Translations under genes and position numbers: made by a program
In this document: piece after piece, positions 6,349-12,564 of the stretch
Layout: every line of letters begins with the position of its first letter
Numbering within the stretch: position 1 is the stretch's first letter
Notes under the pieces: model-generated
What the model saw: only the letters and a program-made list of their open reading frames with translations
The model's database searches: none
What the model was told of the DNA's origin: nothing
NCBI GenBank assembly: GCA_900549235.1
Contig: URNT01000061.1
Coordinates: 1 to 12,564 of the forward strand
Reading direction: 5' to 3'
Length of the DNA stretch: 12,564 nt
Source of the DNA: an uncultured Clostridium sp.
GTDB taxonomy: Bacteria; Bacillota; Clostridia; Lachnospirales; Lachnospiraceae

Positions 6349-6705
6349 ATGAACGAGAGGATCCAGTACCAGTGCCTGCTCCTGCTTCTCAGTTTTCTTA
6401 CAGGGGCCTGGCTTATGATGGTTTACGATACCCTGCGCCTGTTCCGCCTGGTGATCCGCCACGGGACATTTTTTGCGGGTCTGGAGGACTTTGCCTACTG
6501 GATGTATGCCGGAGGTTCAGTCTTTATGCTTCTGTATGAGCAGAATGACGGGGCTTTTCGGGCCTATGTGATCGCGGGGGTATTTCTGGGGATGTTTCTT
6601 TATGACAGAATCATCAGCCGATTTTTCTTCTGGTGCTTGAAAAAGATTGGAAAATGGTTTACAATAAAAAGAAATGTTAGAATTGGCGGTAGTGGTAAGC
6701 GATGA
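6349..6705 (+). CDS. yabQ: Spore cortex protein YabQ, membrane protein
   Basis: This encodes a 118-residue membrane protein of the YabQ family. In B. subtilis YabQ is made in the mother cell and is needed for spore cortex formation. Three hydrophobic segments are visible at about residues 8-26, 45-63 and 71-88, followed by a basic tail (KKIGKWFTIKRNVRIGGSGKR). The family-like stretch MMVYDTLRLFRLVIRH follows the first helix. The ATG at 6349 is 6 bases after AAGGAGG (6336-6342). Its stop codon overlaps the start of the next gene (ATGA at 6702-6705). Its 3' end also carries a probable promoter for that gene. Confidence 0.88.
   Translation: MNERIQYQCLLLLLSFLTGAWLMMVYDTLRLFRLVIRHGTFFAGLEDFAYWMYAGGSVFMLLYEQNDGAFRAYVIAGVFLGMFLYDRIISRFFFWCLKKIGKWFTIKRNVRIGGSGKR
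6637..6665 (+). promoter_or_regulatory. Sigma-A promoter inside yabQ for divIC
   Basis: A -35 TTGAAA (6637-6642, 5 of 6), a 17-base spacer and -10 TACAAT (6660-6665, 5 of 6) lie in a locally AT-rich part of the yabQ 3' end. Transcription would start near 6672, about 30 bases before the divIC ATG. It would provide vegetative expression of a division gene located behind sporulation genes. Confidence 0.6.
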
Positions 6706-7019
6706 AAACCTATGGTAGATATAAGCGTGCGCGGCGCGACAAATGGGCAAATCGAATGGCGATCCTGGGGATCACCCTGGTTGTCGTATGCCTTGCCATC
6801 GCGATCAATGCCAAGGGGGCCGGACTGAAGCAGGCAGATCTTGAATATATGCTGAAAGAGCAGGAGCTGGAGGCTCAGCTGAAGGAAGAGGAAGAGCGGA
6901 CCAAGGAGCTTCAGGAATACAAGATCTACGTTAAGACAAAGCAGTACGCCGAAGAAGTGGCAAAGGAAAAGCTGGGGCTGGTAAACCCGGACGAGATCCT
7001 TCTAAAGCCCACCGAATAA
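6702..7019 (+). CDS. divIC: Septum formation protein DivIC/FtsB-like
   Basis: This encodes a 105-residue bitopic membrane protein of the DivIC/FtsB family, which forms a complex with FtsL and DivIB/FtsQ and activates septal wall synthesis. Residues 1-16 are basic and cytoplasmic (KRARRDKWANR), 17-36 form one membrane helix, about 44-74 a strongly charged coiled coil, and the end QYAEEVAKEKLGLVNPDEIL is the conserved C-terminal block. Its position after yabQ is the same as divIC in B. subtilis. The start ATG overlaps the yabQ stop codon, and the ribosome binding site is weak (GGCGG about 12 bases upstream), so translation from the yabQ message may rely on coupling. A separate promoter at 6637-6665 probably also serves it. 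Confidence 0.9.
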   Translation: MKTYGRYKRARRDKWANRMAILGITLVVVCLAIAINAKGAGLKQADLEYMLKEQELEAQLKEEEERTKELQEYKIYVKTKQYAEEVAKEKLGLVNPDEILLKPTE

Positions 7020-7035
7020 GGCGAAAAAGGGCGAA
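7019..7035 (+). promoter_or_regulatory. Tandem Spo0A-like boxes upstream of spoIIE
   Basis: AGGCGAA (7019-7025) and GGGCGAA (7029-7035) each match the 0A box TGNCGAA except at the first T. They are direct repeats with a 3-base gap, a 10-bp period, the same arrangement as the tandem boxes in the B. subtilis abrB promoter. They lie about 66-82 bases before the predicted spoIIE start site. The shared mismatch keeps this tentative. Confidence 0.45.
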
Positions 7036-7061
7036 ACATTTTTTAAAATATTATACAGGAT

Positions 7062-7094
7062 ATGACAGATATTTCCCTCTGATACGCGTATACT
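7062..7094 (+). promoter_or_regulatory. spoIIE promoter with 21-bp spacer
   Basis: A -35-like ATGACA (7062-7067, 5 of 6) and a -10 TATACT (7089-7094, 5 of 6) are separated by 21 bases. No good -35 exists at the normal 17-base distance. B. subtilis spoIIE is a Spo0A-activated sigma-A promoter known for the same 21-bp spacing. Transcription would start near 7101, about 24 bases before the GTG. Confidence 0.6.
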
Positions 7095-7124
7095 TGAGAC
7101 TGCGCGGGTTAGGAGGGATTTTTT

Positions 7125-8540
7125 GTGTTTGCGAAACGTGAAATAAAAGGAAGATCAGATGTAAATTATTATACGGCCAGAAGGCTTGGGGATATGGCGG
7201 AGTCCATGGGGCGCCTGGCGAAGGCCTTTGACGATGGGATCAGCCAGGAGGGACAGCTTACAAAGGGGGATGGACTGGCTGCCATGCAGGCGTCGGCAGC
7301 CCTGGTGTGCGAGGACTGCTCACGGTGCAGCCTTTATGAGGACAGCGAAAAGGATGACAGCTACTACCTCTATTATCTTCTCAGAACCTTTGAGCAGAAG
7401 GGGAGGGTGGAAAATGAGGACATGCCTCAGCTGTTTCAGACCGGGTGCAAAAAGAAGGCAGCTTATCTGGCTCAGTTAAACCGCAGCCTGGCGCGGGCCA
7501 CCATGAACCTGTCCTGGAAAAACCGGTTCCTGGAAAGCCGGGATGCGGTGGTGTCCCAGTTCCGGGAAATGTCGGTGATTCTGGAGGAGTTTTCCCACCA
7601 GATCGATCAGGCCACCGACCGGACGGAGGAGTATGACTACATAGTAAAGCGGAGCTTTAAAAAATATCATATGGCAGTGGACAACCTGCTGCTGTTAGAG
7701 TATGAAAACGGCCAGAGGGAGGCATTTCTCACCGTAAAGACCACAAACGGGCGGTGTGTCACCACCAGGGACAGCGCGCAGATCCTGGAGCAGGCCATCG
7801 AGGGGAGCCATTGGAGCCCGGCCAGGAACAGCCGGAGCATTATCACAAGGCAGTTCGGTACCGTAAGGTTCTTGGAGGACGGAGGCTACCGGATCCTTTA
7901 CGGGGCCGCCAGATGCCCGAAGCAGGGGGAAAAATATTCCGGTGATAATTACACTTTCTGCGAAAGCCAGGGACATCAGGTGGTGATGAGCCTGTCAGAC
8001 GGCATGGGCTGCGGGGAAACCGCCTCCAGAGAGAGCCAGCAGGTGGTGGAGCTGACGGAGCAGCTGTTAGAAACTGGCTTTACGCCCAGGGCGGCTCTTA
8101 AGCTGGTGAATACGGTGCTTTTACTGGCGGGAGCGGAGCAGCATCCGGCTACTCTGGATGTAAGCTGCATCGACCTTCACACCGCGGTTCTGGAGGTGAT
8201 GAAGCTGGGGGCAGTGCCTACTTTCATCCTGGGTCAGGAGGGAGCGGAGATCCTGGAGGCAGGCCAGGTGCCCATGGGGGTATTAAGCAGCGCAGAGCCA
8301 GTGCTGCTGTCCAGAAAGCTCTGGGAGGGGGATCGGATTATCATGGTAACAGATGGGGTTCTGGATGCCCTTCCCGGTGAGGACAAGGAAGCTGTGCTGA
8401 AGGAATTTTTAGAAAGCATGGAGGAAATGCCGCCCCAGGAGCTGGCAGAGCGGGTGCTGGACTTTGCCGTATCCTGTATCCCGGTGCCCAGAGATGATAT
8501 GACGGTGCTGGCGGCAGGGATCTGGAAGCGGAAGGGGTAA
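7125..8540 (+). CDS. spoIIE: Stage II sporulation protein E, short form without membrane domain (PP2C phosphatase)
   Basis: SpoIIE is the PP2C-type phosphatase that dephosphorylates SpoIIAA and so releases sigma-F in the forespore; it also acts with FtsZ at the polar septum. This product has 471 residues, against roughly 800 for typical SpoIIE. No hydrophobic segment is present: the N-terminal ten-helix membrane domain is absent. The protein begins in the segment that normally follows the membrane domain (RRLGDMAESMGRLAKAF), continues through a helical regulatory part to about residue 240, and ends in a full PP2C domain. Metal-ligand aspartates are visible at Asp292 (SDGMGCG), Asp410 (VTDGV) and Asp457/458 (DDMTV). 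Cys62, Cys65, Cys68 and Cys108 form a cluster. GTG at 7125 follows AGGAGG (7111-7116) by 8 bases, and the stretch upstream holds only promoter-like sequence and divIC. Another soluble PP2C phosphatase is possible, but the N-terminal region and synteny favour SpoIIE. Confidence 0.88.
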   Translation: MFAKREIKGRSDVNYYTARRLGDMAESMGRLAKAFDDGISQEGQLTKGDGLAAMQASAALVCEDCSRCSLYEDSEKDDSYYLYYLLRTFEQKGRVENEDMPQLFQTGCKKKAAYLAQLNRSLARATMNLSWKNRFLESRDAVVSQFREMSVILEEFSHQIDQATDRTEEYDYIVKRSFKKYHMAVDNLLLLEYENGQREAFLTVKTTNGRCVTTRDSAQILEQAIEGSHWSPARNSRSIITRQFGTVRFLEDGGYRILYGAARCPKQGEKYSGDNYTFCESQGHQVVMSLSDGMGCGETASRESQQVVELTEQLLETGFTPRAALKLVNTVLLLAGAEQHPATLDVSCIDLHTAVLEVMKLGAVPTFILGQEGAEILEAGQVPMGVLSSAEPVLLSRKLWEGDRIIMVTDGVLDALPGEDKEAVLKEFLESMEEMPPQELAERVLDFAVSCIPVPRDDMTVLAAGIWKRKG

Positions 8541-8559
8541 ACAGTAACACTTGCGCCAT

Positions 8560-8587
8560 TTGGCAGATGCGGGTATGATAGTATAGA
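8560..8587 (+). promoter_or_regulatory. Possible sigma-A promoter for tilS-hpt
   Basis: TTGGCA (8560-8565, 5 of 6) is followed after 16 bases by TATAGA (8582-8587, 4 of 6). An alternative pair is TTGCGC (8551-8556) with TATGAT (8574-8579) at 17 bases. Both lie in the 72-base gap between spoIIE and tilS, where housekeeping genes follow a sporulation gene and a promoter is expected. Neither pair is strong. Confidence 0.4.
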
Positions 8588-8612
8588 AGATCAATGAAAG
8601 GAAGATCCGCAG

Positions 8613-9962
8613 ATGGACAAGCTGGAGCGCAGAGTGTTGCAGACTGTAAAAGAATATCATATGCTGGAGCCGGGGGATAAGGTGCTTGCGGCATTATCAG
8701 GAGGGGCAGATTCCGTCTGCCTCTTGGCTTTGTTATGGAGGTTTAAAAATGACCTTGGCATAGAACTTTCGGCCCTTCATGTGCACCATGGACTGAGAGC
8801 AGGGGAGGCGGACCGGGACGCGGCCTTTGCAGAGGGTTTCTGCCGGAAGCTTGGGATTCCCTGCAAGGTCATACGGGCAGATGTAAGGGGATATGGAAGG
8901 GAGCGGGGGCTTTCGGAGGAGGAGGCCGGAAGGCGGATCCGCTATGAGGCCCTGGAGGCAGAGGCAGACCGTCTGGGAGACTCTGTAAGAATTGCAGTGG
9001 CTCATCACAGAGGGGATCAGGCAGAGACCATCCTTCATAACCTGTTAAGGGGCAGCGGACTGGGAGGCCTGGGAGGGATCCCCTATGTAAGAGGCAGGAT
9101 CATCCGCCCCCTTCTGGATACGGACCGCCGGGAAATCCTTGAGTGGCTGGAAAAAAATGGATTTAGCCATATGGAGGATTCCACCAACTCCCAGGGTCAC
9201 TATACGAGGAACCGGATCCGGGGCCATGTGCTGCCGGTTCTGGAGGAGGAGGTAAACCGGGGAGCAGCAGGAAGCCTGATCCGTCTGGGACATATGGCGT
9301 CCATGGCGGATTCTTACCTGGAGGGGCGGGCAGCGCAGTGGAGACAGGAGCATGAGCGTGCTCCACTCAGCCTTCCTGCCGGAGAGCTTTTAAAGGCTGA
9401 TCCGGTGATCCGCTGTTATGTGGTCATGGGGGTGATCAGGGAACTGGCGGGGGCTTCAAGGGATCTTGGCTGGATCCATGTGGAGCAGGCACTGGGACTC
9501 CTTGAACGTCCGGTGGGAAGATTCATCCAGCTGCCCTACGGCCTGAGGGTCAGGCGGGAATATGAGAGCCTGCGCTTTTACAGGGACGGGGAGCAGAGCC
9601 TTCCGGAAGGAGAACCCATTCTCCCTGAGGTAAGATATGAGATATTTTCTTACGAAAATGGGAAAGAATTTCCTAAAAATATGTATACGAAATGGTTTGA
9701 CTGTGATAGAATAAAGGATACGCCCGTACTGAGAACGCGGGAACCGGGGGACTATATTGAACTATCCGGCGGAATCCGGAAGACACTGAAACGGTTTATG
9801 ATTGATGAAAAGATCCCCCGTGATATAAGGGACAGGATCCCGCTGCTGGCGGATGGAAGCCATGTGATGTGGATCATAGGCTACCGGATCAGCAGCTGTT
9901 ACAAGCTCACCCCGGAGACCAGGAGGGTGCTGCAGGCAGAGATCAGATCTACCATAAGATGA
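8613..9962 (+). CDS. tilS: tRNA(Ile)-lysidine synthase
   Basis: TilS attaches lysine to C34 of the CAU-anticodon tRNA(Ile), using ATP, so that the tRNA reads AUA as isoleucine; it is essential in most bacteria. The N-terminal PP-loop SGGADS is at residues 29-34, followed by HVHHGLR (57-63), AHHRGDQAET (130-139), and DSTN at 189-192 with TRNRIRGHVLP. The C-terminal TilS domain is visible from about residue 370 (LRTREPGDYIELSGGIRKTL, then FMIDEKIPRDIRDRIPLL). At 449 residues it has normal length. The family's usual DDQ is GDQ here (Gly134); this position is not strictly conserved in the family. ATG at 8613 follows AAGGAAG at 8598-8604. The order tilS-hpt-ftsH is conserved in many Firmicutes. 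Confidence 0.97.
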   Translation: MDKLERRVLQTVKEYHMLEPGDKVLAALSGGADSVCLLALLWRFKNDLGIELSALHVHHGLRAGEADRDAAFAEGFCRKLGIPCKVIRADVRGYGRERGLSEEEAGRRIRYEALEAEADRLGDSVRIAVAHHRGDQAETILHNLLRGSGLGGLGGIPYVRGRIIRPLLDTDRREILEWLEKNGFSHMEDSTNSQGHYTRNRIRGHVLPVLEEEVNRGAAGSLIRLGHMASMADSYLEGRAAQWRQEHERAPLSLPAGELLKADPVIRCYVVMGVIRELAGASRDLGWIHVEQALGLLERPVGRFIQLPYGLRVRREYESLRFYRDGEQSLPEGEPILPEVRYEIFSYENGKEFPKNMYTKWFDCDRIKDTPVLRTREPGDYIELSGGIRKTLKRFMIDEKIPRDIRDRIPLLADGSHVMWIIGYRISSCYKLTPETRRVLQAEIRSTIR

Positions 9963-9977
9963 AACGGAGGATAAGAG

Positions 9978-10511
9978 ATGGCAGACAAGATTCGCGTATT
10001 ATTAACAGAAGAAGAAGTTGACAAGCGTATTAACGAGGTCGCAGCCAATATCAGCAGGGATTATGAGGGAAAGGAAATCCACCTGATCTGTATTTTAAAG
10101 GGCGGCGTATTCTTTACCTGTGAACTGGCAAAGAGGATCACAGTGCCCGTATCCCTGGATTTTATGTCCGTATCCAGTTACGGCGCAGGTACCGTATCCA
10201 GCGGTGTTGTAAAGATCATAAAGGATCTGGATGAGCCCCTTGAGGGCAAGGATGTACTCATTGTGGAGGACATCATCGACTCCGGCCGCACCCTGGCTTA
10301 CCTGATTGAGGTGTTAAAGCAGAGAGGGCCAAAGAGCATCCGCCTGTGCACGCTCCTTGACAAGCCGGAGCGCCGCGTGAAGAAGCAGGTGGCGGTAGAC
10401 TATACCTGTTTTACCATTCCGGATGAGTTTGTAGTAGGCTATGGACTGGATTATGACCAGAAATACCGCAACCTTCCTTATATCGGGGTGGTGGAGCTGG
10501 ACGGGGAGTGA
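9978..10511 (+). CDS. hpt: Hypoxanthine phosphoribosyltransferase
   Basis: This purine-salvage enzyme joins hypoxanthine or guanine to PRPP to give IMP or GMP and pyrophosphate. At 177 residues it has the usual bacterial length. The PRPP-binding signature VLIVEDIIDSGRT is at 93-105, with the acidic pair Glu97/Asp98 and Asp101. KGG is at 41-43, the flexible loop starts with SSYG at 66-69, and the base-binding end includes FVVGYGLDYD (151-160). The ATG at 9978 follows GGAGG at 9966-9970. The gap after tilS is 15 bases, so the two are probably co-transcribed. In several Firmicutes HprT also binds TilS or FtsH and affects ftsH transcription; nothing in this sequence tests that here. Confidence 0.97.
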   Translation: MADKIRVLLTEEEVDKRINEVAANISRDYEGKEIHLICILKGGVFFTCELAKRITVPVSLDFMSVSSYGAGTVSSGVVKIIKDLDEPLEGKDVLIVEDIIDSGRTLAYLIEVLKQRGPKSIRLCTLLDKPERRVKKQVAVDYTCFTIPDEFVVGYGLDYDQKYRNLPYIGVVELDGE

Positions 10512-10519
10512 TAAGCTCT

Positions 10520-10546
10520 CCTCCGGCAGTACAATGTGCAAGGAGG
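10520..10546 (+). promoter_or_regulatory. Hairpin that could mask the ftsH ribosome binding site
   Basis: CCTCC (10520-10524) is complementary to GGAGG (10542-10546), the core of the ftsH Shine-Dalgarno. An inner GCA (10526-10528) can pair with TGC (10537-10539), leaving an 8-base loop and a small internal bulge. The stem is short but GC-rich. It would lower translation of ftsH when folded. Confidence 0.4.
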
Positions 10547-10553
10547 CAATTCG

Positions 10554-12374
10554 TTGAGACAGCAGCAGACATTTAGAAGTGCTATATTTATTATCCTGAT
10601 GCTGGTCGTACTGTTTTTTGTTACAAGGCTTCCCCTCGCTGGCCAGGGCCAGTGGGTGACCAACCAGGAATTTATCCAGGTCCTGGACGGCGGGAAGGCC
10701 GTCAGCGCTACGATCCGGCCAAATACACAGACGCCTACCGGCGAGGTTACTGTGATCCTGAATGATGAAACCGCCGTCCGTCAGAATGTATCGGATGTAA
10801 CAGAGGTGGAGAAGCTCCTTCAGGAAAGAAACATTGACTATACTATGGAACAGGTTCCTCAGGAAAGCATGCTGATGAGTATCCTGATCCCCTTCATTCT
10901 TTCTCTTGTGGTGATGATGGTCATCTTTATGCTGATGAACCGCAACGCGGGAGGCGGCACCAATGCCCGTATGATGAACTTCGGCAAAAGCCGGGCAAGG
11001 ATCAGCCGGGACAGCAAGGTAAACTTTGACCGGGTAGCGGGGCTCCATGAGGAGAAGGAGGAGCTTGAAGAGGTAGTGGATTTCCTCAGGAACCCTCAGA
11101 AATATACCAGCGTAGGCGCAAGGATCCCCAAGGGGCTTTTACTGGTGGGCCCGCCAGGAACGGGCAAGACCCTTCTTGCAAAGGCGGTTGCCGGAGAGGC
11201 AGGAGTTCCGTTTTTCTCCATATCCGGTTCTGACTTTGTGGAAATGTTCGTAGGCGTCGGCGCCTCCCGTGTGAGAGATCTGTTTGAGGAGGCCAAGAAA
11301 AACTCGCCCTGTATCGTGTTTATCGACGAGATCGACGCGGTAGCCCGCCGCAGAGGCACCGGTATGGGCGGCGGACATGACGAGAGGGAGCAGACGCTGA
11401 ACCAGCTTCTGGTAGAGATGGACGGTTTCGGGGTTAATGAAGGCATTATCGTCATGGCGGCGACCAACCGTGTAGATATTCTGGATCCTGCGATTCTGCG
11501 TCCGGGCCGTTTTGACCGCAAGGTGGCGGTAGGCACGCCGGATGTACGGGGCCGTGAGGAGATCCTGAAGGTACATTCAAAGGAAAAGCCTCTCAGCGAG
11601 GATGTAGATCTGAAGCGTGTAGCAAAGACCACTCCAGGCTTTACCGGAGCAGATCTTGAGAACCTGATGAATGAGGCGGCCATCATTTCCGCCAGGGAGA
11701 ACCGCCGGTTCATCAAGCAGAGCGATATTGACCGGGCCTTTATCAAGGTAGGTATCGGAGCCGAGAAGAAAAGCAAGGTAATGACAGAAAAGGATAAGAA
11801 GATCACCGCCTTCCACGAGGCAGGCCACGCTATCCTTTTCCATGTGCTTCCAGAGGTGGGGCCGGTCCACACTGTGTCCATTATTCCTACGGGTATGGGA
11901 GCTGCCGGCTATACCATGCCCATTCCAGAGCGGGATCAGACCTTTAATACAAAGGGGCGGATGCTTCAGGAGATCATGGTAGACCTGGGCGGACGGATCG
12001 CGGAGGAGCTGATCTTTGATGATATTACCACCGGCGCCTCCCAGGATATACAGCAGGCCAGCCGCCTGGCAAGGGCGATGGTCACCCAGTACGGTATGTC
12101 TGAAAAGGTAGGCATGATCCAGTACGGAAGCGACGATGATGAGGTGTTCATCGGCCGGGACCTGGCCCATACAAAGTCCTACGGCAACGGTATGGCGGAT
12201 ACCATCGATGCTGAGGTGAAGCGGATCGTAGATGAGTGCTACCAGAAGGCAAAAGAGATTATAAAACAAAACGAAGGCGTACTCCATGCCTGCGCAGAGC
12301 TCCTGATGGAACGTGAAAAGATCAACCAGCAGGAGTTTGAAGCTCTGTTTGAGGCTGGAACAGAGACGGTTTAG
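10554..12374 (+). CDS. ftsH: ATP-dependent zinc metalloprotease FtsH
   Basis: FtsH is the membrane-anchored AAA+ protease that extracts and degrades membrane proteins and short-lived regulators; it forms hexamers. From the TTG start it has 606 residues. Membrane helices lie at about 9-24 and 108-128, flanking an extracytoplasmic domain. The AAA module has Walker A GPPGTGKT (199-206), Walker B VFIDEID (255-261) and the second region of homology with arginine fingers in RPGRFDR. The protease part has the zinc motif HEAGH at 421-425 and the third ligand in GASQD, near Asp498. I chose TTG at 10554 because AAGGAGG at 10540-10546 lies 7 bases upstream; a longer reading from GTG at 10536 would put that site inside the gene. 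It follows hpt by 42 bases. No classical terminator is visible after it. Confidence 0.97.
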   Translation: MRQQQTFRSAIFIILMLVVLFFVTRLPLAGQGQWVTNQEFIQVLDGGKAVSATIRPNTQTPTGEVTVILNDETAVRQNVSDVTEVEKLLQERNIDYTMEQVPQESMLMSILIPFILSLVVMMVIFMLMNRNAGGGTNARMMNFGKSRARISRDSKVNFDRVAGLHEEKEELEEVVDFLRNPQKYTSVGARIPKGLLLVGPPGTGKTLLAKAVAGEAGVPFFSISGSDFVEMFVGVGASRVRDLFEEAKKNSPCIVFIDEIDAVARRRGTGMGGGHDEREQTLNQLLVEMDGFGVNEGIIVMAATNRVDILDPAILRPGRFDRKVAVGTPDVRGREEILKVHSKEKPLSEDVDLKRVAKTTPGFTGADLENLMNEAAIISARENRRFIKQSDIDRAFIKVGIGAEKKSKVMTEKDKKITAFHEAGHAILFHVLPEVGPVHTVSIIPTGMGAAGYTMPIPERDQTFNTKGRMLQEIMVDLGGRIAEELIFDDITTGASQDIQQASRLARAMVTQYGMSEKVGMIQYGSDDDEVFIGRDLAHTKSYGNGMADTIDAEVKRIVDECYQKAKEIIKQNEGVLHACAELLMEREKINQQEFEALFEAGTETV

Positions 12375-12564
12375 GGTAAAAATGAAAAAGTCGGGGAAAT
12401 GGAAAAAATTGGCATAAATATTGCTTGTCTATATTGGACAAGAAATGCTCTGAAAAAAATGTATTTTTGTGCACACTTTTTTCGAGGTATATGCTATTAT
12501 AATAGACGTAACCCCCCCAATACATTATATAGTTTTTGCTACACCCCATAAGAAACGAAATACC
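12375..12564. other. Gene-free tail after ftsH
   Basis: The 190 bases are AT-rich and contain no convincing open reading frame. CTTGTC (12424-12429) and GACAAG (12437-12442) form a 6-bp hairpin with a 7-base loop, nested within GCAT (12412-12415) and ATGC (12445-12448), but no T-tract follows directly. A separate T6 run sits at 12477-12482 without a GC stem. A run of seven C lies at 12512-12518. The next gene lies beyond the window. Confidence 0.5.
12494..12505 (+). promoter_or_regulatory. Palindromic -10 region, possible promoter
   Basis: CTATTATAATAG is a perfect 12-bp palindrome that contains a consensus TATAAT (12498-12503) on each strand. The + strand has no good -35 at 16-18 bases. It is probably the promoter of the gene that follows the window, but direction and use cannot be settled. 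Confidence 0.4.

Noticed and set aside
10314..11048. A 244-residue - strand frame spanning hpt and ftsH
   Set aside because: It crosses two well-supported + strand genes and shows no start signal or family resemblance.
11096..11881. A 261-residue open frame on the - strand, with others at 11577-12287
   Set aside because: They are mirror frames of the AAA and protease parts of ftsH, with Ser/Arg-rich or His/Leu-rich composition and no domain.
12424..12482. Intrinsic terminator of ftsH
   Set aside because: The hairpin at 12424-12442 is short and not followed by a T-run, and the T6 at 12477-12482 has no GC stem before it, so no classical terminator can be claimed.
1..12564. CRISPR arrays, tRNA or rRNA genes, insertion sequences or phage genes
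   Set aside because: No regularly spaced direct repeats, cloverleaf sequences, transposase motifs or terminal inverted repeats were seen on reading; the region looks like stable core chromosome.

Overview
The window looks like the chromosome of a spore-forming anaerobe of class Clostridia, most likely Lachnospiraceae. This rests on the Firmicutes-type V/A-ATPase, the sporulation genes yabP, yabQ and spoIIE, strong AGGAGG ribosome binding sites, frequent TTG/GTG starts and moderately GC-rich coding sequence. The species cannot be named from the sequence alone. All recognised genes are on the + strand, tightly packed, and no stretch longer than about 200 bases lacks a gene.

Layout. (1) 1-4851: the distal part of a V/A-type ATPase operon in the order K (3' end only), F, E, A, B, D. 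A and B form the catalytic head, D and F the central rotor, E the peripheral stalk and K the membrane ring. (2) 4854-5928: a single-domain mazG pyrophosphohydrolase only 2 bases behind the ATPase, then hup (HU protein) with a near-consensus sigma-A promoter overlapping the mazG stop codon, then rqcP (ribosome quality control). (3) 6050-8540: a sporulation and division block of yabP, yabQ, divIC/ftsB-like and spoIIE. (4) 8613-12374: tilS, hpt and ftsH. (5) 12375-12564: a gene-free tail with a palindromic -10 region.

From mazG to ftsH the order matches the known Bacillus subtilis region mazG-yabO-yabP-yabQ-divIC-spoIIE-tilS-hprT-ftsH. The differences are an inserted hup, loss of yabR/yabS/yabT, and a V-ATPase operon upstream. 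The genes are therefore largely textbook, and I did not find a wholly new defence or metabolic system.

The interesting material is in the control regions and one gene. SpoIIE is only 471 residues and lacks the whole multi-pass membrane domain usual for the family, while keeping the regulatory segment and all PP2C metal-ligand aspartates. Its upstream region has a -35/-10 pair separated by 21 bp, like the B. subtilis spoIIE promoter, plus two Spo0A-like boxes one helical turn apart. yabPQ has a very good sigma-E-type promoter, and the yabP ribosome binding site lies in a 14-bp hairpin whose 5' arm would be missing from the sigma-E transcript but present in read-through RNA. divIC has a probable housekeeping promoter inside yabQ, which would uncouple an essential division gene from sporulation control. 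Smaller points are a strong hairpin between hup and rqcP and a possible hairpin masking the ftsH ribosome binding site.
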